From Paralichthys olivaceus (Eukaryota > Chordata > Actinopteri > Pleuronectiformes > Paralichthyidae), in the NCBI RefSeq assembly GCF_024713975.1, contig NC_091096.1, positions 6,141,501-6,205,500 of the forward strand: a DNA stretch of 64,000 nucleotides. Direction: 5' to 3'. Under the pieces are notes generated by a model. That model was not told the DNA's origin and did not search any database. It saw nothing but the letters and a program-made list of their open reading frames with translations. The translations under genes and the position numbers were made by a program. This document shows positions 38,561-64,000 of this stretch, in pieces (position 1 is the stretch's first letter; each line of letters begins with the position of its first letter).

Positions 38561-39184
38561 CGGAGGAAAAGTAAAATGTGCACACAGCTGTAATCTTTAT
38601 CTTTCATCTCATTCTGTAAAAACAAATTGCTCCCCCTTATTTGACTTAAGACTCGGGATATAAACACAATGGTTCACGACACATAATGTTGTTTTAAGGT
38701 GTTTTAAATGTTTCTGTGAGGTTTTTTTTAACTATAATGCTGCAAATCAAGACATTTTATGAAAGTTCAACTGTTATATTATCATTTATCTGTTTATAAG
38801 TGAACAGGAGAGGTTACAGGGTGCAGGACACTTAAAATAAATAAATAAATAACAAACTGTTCTAACTTTTAATTTATAAAATCGCAAATACCTACATTTG
38901 TCCTATAAAATGTAAAACTTAGTATTTTATATATTGGTATTTTAGCGGTTTGATGCATTGCATTTCATCCCACATTTTTTTTTGCCACCACAGATAAAAA
39001 GAACAAAACAGTGATGGTTTTAAAAATGTAGATATTTTATCTAAAAACAAGTTTGAACTGAAAACTTTCTGCAGTCTAATAAAAGTGTAAACGCCTCTGA
39101 ATAAAAACTTGGAAGCTAAAATGCAACCAACACCTTGAATTTAACAAAACTGTAAGGACAACATGAGGATCAAATTATTTATAT

Positions 39185-51271
<12,087 letters not shown>

Positions 51272-51440
51272 GATGACGCGATGCTCGGTCCCGCTAATTC
51301 TAACAGAGAGGGTTCATGTCAAAGATCGTCAATTGAAGAGGAGCTCACAGGTGTGTGGTTTTTTTTTTTAGCTTTTACCTTCACGCATGCGCTTTGGACA
51401 TTTGAGTTGATTGGACAAAACCTCATTCTCTCTCTCTCAG

Positions 51441-51441
<1 letters not shown>

Positions 51442-51506
<65 letters not shown>
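51442..51506. repeat. (CA)n microsatellite
   Basis: About 32 CA units, preceded by a short CT run, located 170 bases upstream of the first shoc1 exon. Open frames across it are artefacts. Confidence 0.97.
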
Positions 51507-51508
<2 letters not shown>

Positions 51509-51699
51509 CATATATTTTCCAAATTGCAGGCTGTGAAATTATTAATAATAAAAATAAACATTTACAGTGTGGATTTCCATATTTTTGGTGTTTCTGTATT
51601 TGTGTGTTTGTTTCTTTGCAGATTTCAGTCTGTGAATGGTATCTCATATTATCAATAGGTTTGTGGAAGATATAAGTATTTGGCCATTCGACATTCACA

Positions 51700-51955
51700 A
51701 TGAATGAAACACTCTCTGATGGAGTTCAACATCAGACCCTTTGTGCCATTTCTATTTTAAAGTTCAGCCAGAGGGAGGCAGCGTGGAGGGGGAAATAAAA
51801 AGGACGAACCCATCTGTCACAATCTGTTTTTATCTTGTATATAAACTCAGAGACAGACGATCAGAGTGAGATGGAGCAAACGAGCAGAGAAAACATGTGG
51901 TTCCTTTGTAATAAAGACTTCTTGTGACGGCTTATTTTATCGACAGGTCAATATT
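51700..51955 (+). mobile_element. Possible solo LTR fragment
   Basis: TATATAAACTC (about 51838) is followed 70 bases later by AATAAAG (about 51911) and a GT-rich stretch. That is the TATA-R-poly(A) spacing of a retroelement LTR. No coding region, primer-binding site or second LTR is visible, and the ends are not defined. Confidence 0.25.
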
Positions 51956-52229
51956 GTGTTTCTTCATTTCATCAGAGGGAGGTACCAGTCACTATTTTCA
52001 TATTTCATAAACAAATCATACACATGGGATAATATTTAGATATAGAGGGTCTTATATAGAGTATAATTTTAAATCACTAAATCACACAAGTGGTGAGAGA
52101 GTCTGTGTCCTGGGACTGACTTTTAAAAGTTACAGAGAAAGATCTCTGTTTGAGTTTTAGTAGTTTCTCATCAAGTTGAGATCTACTGTCCAGGCTTATA
52201 CACTGATAAAAACACAATGACCAGACAGC

Positions 52230-52264
52230 GTGTGTGTGTGAGTGTGTGTGTGTGTGTGTGTGTG
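52230..52264. repeat. (TG)n microsatellite
   Basis: TG repeat with one AG interruption, between shoc1 and krt18. Confidence 0.93.
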
Positions 52265-53432
52265 AACCAAAAGTAATCATTATCACTTTGGTGATGGGGT
52301 GACATCTCAGTGACGTCACAGACCGTTGCATTGTTACCCCCATAAGCCTGTTTCACTGGAAAGTCACATTATTCTGTTGTGATGCACTTACACTCTAGAT
52401 GTCACGGTAAAGGCAGTTTAAACCTGACATGTGATCTGTGACGCCTGAGTCTGGGAATGTGTGTTTTTCATCATGGAAGCTTTCACACTAGAGAGAGGAC
52501 TTCACCTAATGAGCCCTAATGAAAGAGGGGATAACGAGAGATACGTTTTCATGTGACACGTTTCTCGGGGCTTTACATGGTGAAAAATGAACTTGTTTAT
52601 TAATGTAGTTTGCATTAACACAGTTATTAGTTTACACTTTCCACATGATGAAATATTGTTCGGTCTGCCACTTAGTCATTTCAGAATTATTTCATTATTC
52701 CTTTTTTGTTATTCTGTAGTTTCGTTTTTTAATTCTTTCAGGTCTTGTGTTTATTGTGAACTGATACCTGATACACACGTCCCTCTGTGAAAGTTCTCAC
52801 CCTGACAAAAACGCTTTAGTGAACAGTTTTGAAAAAGTGACTGGAATTCCCAAATGACAGCGCTGTGCTTTAGATAGGATCAAATTACTTTAAAAATCTT
52901 TTACCCAAATCTCCGGTGGAGAATTTAAACCTCTGACACAATTTATAACTTTTGTTGTTTATCTGCGCGCTCAGTGTCACGAGATCTGACCTGGTTTTGT
53001 ATTACAGAGACTCAGAATGACACAGTAATGGCCTTTATTTTAAGCTCTGTAGAATTATGTTTAGGTTCTTCACTGTTTAAACACGTCTATTAATCTAAAA
53101 TGTGTTTTAAACATACTGAGTCTGTGTCAGAAGAACCGAAGAAGATGAAGAAGATGCACCAATGGAACAAATGCAGGAGTGAAGGAGAAAATGTTTGCTG
53201 TACATAATATAGAGTGCCACCTCTCTGGTCCGGCCTCTAACGTGCACAGAGAAAGACACTGAAACACAAGATACTTGTGAACAAAAAACTGTCACTTGAT
53301 ACTGTGAGTTCTCTAGTTTCTGCCCTCTCAGTGAAAATCATGTTTTCTTTGTTCCACGAGTATCAGTCAAAGTTTCTGTTTGTGCTAAAATCGTTCTAAA
53401 ATGACACGGACACTTATTTTGAAACACTTTGG

Positions 53433-53438
53433 TTTATT
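53433..53438 (-). other. krt18: Polyadenylation signal of the keratin gene
   Basis: AATAAA on the minus strand about 500 bases after the krt18 stop codon. Confidence 0.6.
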
Positions 53439-53934
53439 GACACTGTACATCGGCTTTGGTTGATTTGCTTATTTCTATAGTAAAACTATGTCACAATTCG
53501 CACATAATATTTCTTACAGTCCAAAAAAAGAAAATCATGCAAATACAGTCGATACTGTTGCAAGAGAGAGTTGTTTTCTAGAAACATTTGTTTACAGTAC
53601 AGACAATTTTCAAATTATAATTATAATTATTGTTATTGTAACTTTCTATGTTCTAACGGAAACAGATTGTCATTTTTTGGAAATGCTCAAGTTCAGGGCA
53701 GATTGTTTTACCACTGGACATATCTTAGCATCTAACTCTTGGCAAGAAGGCTAAAAGGCACATTTACTAAAATGACAAAATATTTCTTTTAAGAAGACGG
53801 AGTTGCTCATTCTTGACCTTAAAACGTTTAGTTCGACATAAAAAGGACAAAAAGTCCTCATACTAGTTTTGACTGTGAGATGTAGTTACGAGCCGTCAGC
53901 ACATTTACGGCTTCTTCTCTGCAAAAGCTGTGGT

Positions 53935-59835
<5,901 letters not shown>

Positions 59836-59837
59836 CA

Positions 59838-60070
59838 TCGAGGTCAGTTCTTGAGTCTTCTTCTCTTCTGCTGGTTTCCACCCTGGTGCTGAGAGTGACC
59901 GCTGCTGCTGGACCAGATTCACAGGTGAGTTGAGCTGCAGAGGCAGGAGTCTGTGTTGAGGCGGAGCCTCTGATGCTTTGTCCAATCCCACTGCAGCAAA
60001 GAGGAGGCTGCAACTTGACACCACGAGGAGGAGGAGTGAGAAAAGTAACAGCGAGTGGTGCACACAAACT
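59838..60070 (-). other. krt18: Noncoding first exon and promoter region of krt18
   Basis: The minus strand reads CTCGAT|GTAAGTG, a strong donor ending at 59838. It matches the split leader implied upstream of the krt18 ATG. Upstream, a GATTGG (inverted CCAAT) and GC-rich stretches near 59965-59995 fit a promoter. The open frames here are untranslated leader. Confidence 0.5.
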
Positions 60071-60160
60071 AAACTAATGCTGTTCACTGTTCAGCAGCTG
60101 TAAGTTGAGACACGTGATCTATGACTGAATCAACATCAATTAATTTACCTTTAATGAAGA

Positions 60161-60278
60161 CAGTGGAGTAGAAAGTAAAATATTTCCCTCTGAAATTGAG
60201 TAGAAGTAGCAGCATATGAAAAATACTGCAATTAAAAATAGAATTTAAGTAATTGTATTCAGTTACTTTCCACCACTT
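60161..60278. mobile_element. MITE-like element, short well-preserved copy
   Basis: Starts CAGTGGAGTAGAAAGTAAAA and ends CAGTTACTTTCCACCACTT, imperfect inverted termini of a family very common in teleosts. The interior contains ATTTCCCTCTGAAATT and GTAGAAGTAG, also typical of that family. No open frame. Confidence 0.75.
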
Positions 60279-60539
60279 AATATTACTGATTCAGTTATTC
60301 TCAATATTATGCATTCACTTGTAAGCAACATTTTAATGTTGTCAGGATCTAATTTTAACTACTTTTTTTATTGTATGTTTTACGTGGATATTCTTGAGCT
60401 GCAAAGTGGCAAGTGTAGATAAACACAATAATGTGTCTGAAAGGTAGTTTGACATAAGAGATTGGTGTTGGTTGCAATTAATGTATTATGAAATTTGAAT
60501 TGTATGAGATTTTAGGACTGCATGATATTAATCTTGCTT

Positions 60540-60662
60540 TGCTCTGTAGATGGGTGGGGGTGTTTGGAGGGTTGAGGGGTATTGCTTTGTTGCTTTCATT
60601 CTGTGAAGCACTGTGTGTGTTTGCGTATGAAAACTGTCACACAAATAAAGTTTGATTGAAAG
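60540..60662 (+). mobile_element. Possible LINE 3' tail
   Basis: GAAGCACTGTG followed by CACACAAATAAAGTTTGATTG resembles the 3' end of teleost non-LTR retroelements. No coding part remains. Low confidence because the match is from memory of the general pattern. Confidence 0.3.
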
Positions 60663-60733
60663 TGTACTTTGTTATATTCCTGGACTTTTACAAACTGACT
60701 TTGAGATCTTTATTACTTGTTCATACACTGACA

Positions 60734-60990
60734 TCAACATTCTTTGGCGAAACCACTGAGCACAAACCGGTGTGGCAGGCTGGCTGGAACCAGGGCCCCT
60801 ACTGTCTCCACAGTGATCCCATTGAGCCTGGACACAATGCAGCCGACGTGAGAAGCTGGCTTCACCTGAGGACGGCCTGGCGGGGTGCAGAGAAACAGGA
60901 TGAAGCAGCCAACAATGAAAAGAAAGCGAAGACCCCTGAGAAATGCAGAGAGAAGTGCAGGGCGTAGGTCTGGTTGAACTGGAAACATGG
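60734..60990. other. GC-rich island with open frames on both strands
   Basis: A minus-strand frame (60988-60734, 84 aa) begins with ATG, has a hydrophobic stretch (FLFIVGCFILFLC), and is followed 20-30 bases later by AATAAA on the same strand. A plus-strand frame over the same DNA is also open and lysine-rich at its end. Neither resembles a family I know. It may be a small gene, the last exon of a gene to the right, or a pseudogene. Confidence 0.25.
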
Positions 60991-61197
60991 CCTAAATTCA
61001 CACCCAGACCCAGAAACACACACCATCTTTGTACATTTGATAAGTGTCAACCATCTCCCAGCTCCTCTCTTACAGTCATGCAGCAATCCCTGGTTACTGT
61101 CCTGTAAAATTCCTCTGCTGAGCATTATTCTTTCTGTAGGATCAGATCACACAGTGACACTGACCTGGTTTAGTGCCGTCCAGGTCTCCTCCTCTAT

Positions 61198-61198
<1 letters not shown>

Positions 61199-61284
<86 letters not shown>
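61199..61284. repeat. (CA)n microsatellite
   Basis: About 43 CA units without interruption. Confidence 0.97.
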
Positions 61285-61287
<3 letters not shown>

Positions 61288-62099
61288 CTCTCCAGGCTGT
61301 TGAGATCATCCACATGATCAATTTGACACTTTAAAAGCAAATAAAGAGAAAGTTACACAATGGTTGTTTATTCAGATTGTTCAGTGTGTACAGTTTCCTT
61401 TGTGCTGTCTGAATAACTTATCCGACCTCACACACACAATAACATGAAAAGCCTTAACTATGTCCACAATGAGGTTCGATCAAAATCCCAACAAAAGCAA
61501 AACCCTGAACTACAGTTTCAGAAGTATTGTCTTTAACTAGACAAGATTGCACAGATGTTTATATATGTGTGTGATGCAAACAGCTATAGATTGAATCCAT
61601 GTTGTGGAAAACATGCTTGAATAATATCACATAGGACTAAATGACTGTATGCAAATCAATTGTTCACAATCCACAGTAGCAGAATGAACACACTGCCACC
61701 TTGTGGGTGAGAATTGTTCTACATAGCGGTCATGATGCTGATTCTTCTCTACAGAGATGTAGCGACACTGTCACTTCTGGATTTTGTTTGTTTCCCTTAA
61801 AAAATTAAAATCTTTATTATGAATATGAATAATATTTTCGTTCCCTTTGATGAACACCAAATCCCATGAGCCCCAAACATTTACAAACTTTGTTCTTGTC
61901 ATATTTGAGTAACTGTAATGTATCTGACTTGGTGCTTAAAAACACTGATGAACCAACAAAGTCCACTATTAAAGGCAACTAAACCATTTAATAGATACAG
62001 TATTTTACAGAGCTCAGTAAAAACACATCATTTATTGTACTTCAGGTATTTTTCCTACAGGGGGCTGAAGGGGGGGGGGGGTAAGATGGTTGCAACCTA

Positions 62100-62150
62100 G
62101 ATGCTCACCACTAGGTGCCACTAAATCCCTACACACTGGCCCAATCTAAA
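62100..62150. mobile_element. Fragment related to the 7391 MITE
   Basis: CCACTAAATCCCTACACACTGG matches the right terminus of the element at 7391-7650 with a few changes. Only one end is preserved. Confidence 0.45.
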
Positions 62151-62935
62151 CCTAATGTATTGTAATACAACACTCCTGTAATACAGTGACATTATCCAGA
62201 GAGGTGCTGTGACGTCATTTTGAGACGGTGGCAGTTGTGGTGCTGCTGAGCTGAACTCTATTATATAGCAGTGTTTTTGTTTCCCATTGACTTTAATGGG
62301 GTGAAGACATTGATGCATTAACACAATAAAATTAAACAGCTCCACAGACAGTTGAACTGCAACCTCCCAGAATTCCCTGTCCTCCACTGTGCTCTAGCGC
62401 CACCATCAGTCCTCCCTTACATCCAGCACACATCTCTGCGTCCAGCACGCCTCAGGAGAGCGATTTAGACTCTACTCCAGCTTCTAATAAATCAAACTGA
62501 CGTGCTGTGATATATGAAGTCGTTGTCGCGCCCCCCCCCCACCCCACCCCGGAAAATAAACACATTCTGGGACCCTGCTGTGGAGTCCTGTGTTTATTTT
62601 TGCATAGAGCACAGTTTGGCCGTCGGCCCGGGTGAAGTGAATCACATGTTTCAACCATTTCCTCGCTTTTCATCAGCTCTCCTCCTATAGTCTGCTACTG
62701 TAAAACTCCTTGTTTATATGTGGAAAAAGTCTGTTTCTCAGAATGTCCATAGTACACCATGTACCAGCCTGAAGTCCATGGTCAAATAAATTCATTTTGT
62801 TTTGTATTTGTTTGGAAACTTGATACTGGATACGGTTTATAGCTTTTATAGCAAGGAAAGGCCTGTGCAATGTCCACATTTAAACAAAACACCCTGAGCC
62901 ACAAAGTAAATTCATCGTGGTCCAGTTCCTCTATA

Positions 62936-63348
62936 AAAAGGATGTTTCACCTAAAAATGCTCGCTCACGCAGCACTCACCCTCCCGCTGTTGTTTGTTGA
63001 CTTGGATCCAGCTCCGAAGCCTCAAATAGTCCGGTTCTGAACAACAGATTTAGTCACCGTTGGTTTGAGAGCGGCTCAAATTGCTGGTTTACTCCTGTGT
63101 CACCAAACAGCTGATGGATGACATGAAATTTAGATATGATGCTAAGATAAGTGCTTCCAGGAATAAACTGCTGTTGTTGGAAGAAAATTCACCCTGCATG
63201 GCACGATGGTAAGAACAAGGTTGACAACTAGAGAAAATATTTGTGATACAAAAGTCAAAGTTTATGTTTACACTTCACCCACACCTCCATCAACATAGTG
63301 GTGAGTAGATAATGAGTGAATTTTCATTTTCGGGTGAACTATCCCTTT
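62936..63348. mobile_element. MITE-like element with 24-bp inverted termini
   Basis: The left end AAAAGGATGTTTCACCTAAA and the right end GGGTGAACTATCCCTTT are inverted copies matching at about 19 of 24 positions. The GGGTGAACTATCCCTTTAA terminus is widespread in fish. The interior of about 410 bases carries no transposase. Confidence 0.75.
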
Positions 63349-64000
63349 AATCCACCCCTTACACCTCTGCTACTGTGTTTTGAAAAACCAGAGTCAGATT
63401 CAAAATATCAATTTTACGCTGTTTACACAGTTTTGTCTTGTGAAGGAATCCAAGCTTACTCAGCTATTTTGCTTAAAGCTACAGTTCCTAAAATGTGAAT
63501 GGACAATTTTCATTTGTGGAGAGGATTCATTTGAACTAAATTAGTCACAGTTATAAAGAGTACAGTTGGAATGAAAGGTCTGAAGCATTCATTTACAATA
63601 TCAACTGTCTTGTTGACATATTATTTGATAAAAAGTGTTGAACAAGGTGTTAAAATCTTAAACTCACATTATTTTAACATGTGGGGAGAATGCAGCAGGT
63701 TTTAATGATACAACACATGAACAAGGCCTCTCTGTGTTACTGTATTTACCTCTATAATCATTAGGATTCGTTTATTTCATGATGTATTTTTACAGCAACT
63801 CTATTCTTAAATTCATCATCCAAGTTCTTTTGTTCAGGAGCCGAAACTAAAACATTATAATACTCATCAGCCATTCAGTTGCTTTGCATGGCCTCATCAG
63901 TTCAGTCACATGAAATCCTCAAGTGAAGCAAGATAAAAAATAAACGGACAAAGAAACTGAAGAAGCTGTCAGCATATGGCAGCATCCGAAATAAACTCGA

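Larger units (their letters stand above)
51510..53420. other. shoc1 - krt18 spacer
   Basis: No gene is recognised. Contents: a possible solo-LTR-like stretch near 51700-51950, a TG repeat at 52230-52264, and a CRE-like TGACGTCA at about 52311-52318. The remainder is AT-rich with no clear signal. Confidence 0.45.
60070..64000. other. Intergenic region to the right of krt18
   Basis: No gene is recognised. It contains teleost repeat remnants (60161-60278, about 60540-60660, 62100-62150, 62936-63348), a long CA repeat, a G run near 62070, a C run near 62531 and a GC-rich island near 60740-60990 that is open in several frames. Confidence 0.5.

Overview
The window reads as a stretch of a bony-fish (teleost, probably percomorph-like) nuclear chromosome. 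The genes are vertebrate and interrupted by short GT-AG introns. There are long CA/TG microsatellites and several copies of short inverted-repeat elements typical of teleost genomes. No bacterial, phage or CRISPR-like structure was seen.

Layout: 1-68 may hold the last codons of a plus-strand gene; the rest up to 3.6 kb is AT-rich and without a recognisable gene. rab27b (-) runs 6.9 to 4.5 kb, and DNA polymerase iota, poli (-), 15.1 to 9.7 kb. rexo1 (+) runs 16.7 to 24.5 kb, head-to-head with poli and tail-to-tail with a UDP-glucuronosyltransferase gene (-) at 28.7 to 25.2 kb. A 28.8-39 kb block is poor in coding sequence; it holds the small bHLH gene tal2 (-) and GC-balanced blocks that look like regulatory DNA. 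The meiotic crossover gene shoc1 (-) runs 51.3 to 39.2 kb, and a type I keratin closest to krt18 (-) 59.1 to 53.9 kb. The last 4 kb are intergenic with transposon remnants and a long CA repeat.

I rebuilt all seven genes exon by exon, checking phase at each junction. Lengths: Rab27b 218 aa, Pol iota 730, Rexo1 1180, UGT 533, Tal2 112, Shoc1 about 1511 (one internal exon uncertain), Krt18 430. The genes do not form one pathway: they cover vesicle traffic, translesion synthesis, RNA 3' processing, phase II detoxification, neural/haematopoietic transcription, meiotic recombination and the epithelial cytoskeleton. rab27b beside poli recalls human 18q21, and tal2 beside shoc1 recalls human 9q31, so the window joins two mammalian synteny blocks, with rexo1 and the UGT between them.

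Points most worth a second look: an apparent extra C-terminal PCNA-binding (PIP) box in Pol iota; a Thr in place of Asn in the Rab27b guanine-specificity motif; a shoc1 start codon that seems to be split by its first intron; a shoc1 intron made almost wholly of a CA repeat; paired sequence motifs in putative enhancers either side of tal2; and a short copy of a rexo1 coding-exon segment inside a later rexo1 intron. I saw nothing that amounts to a wholly new biological system.
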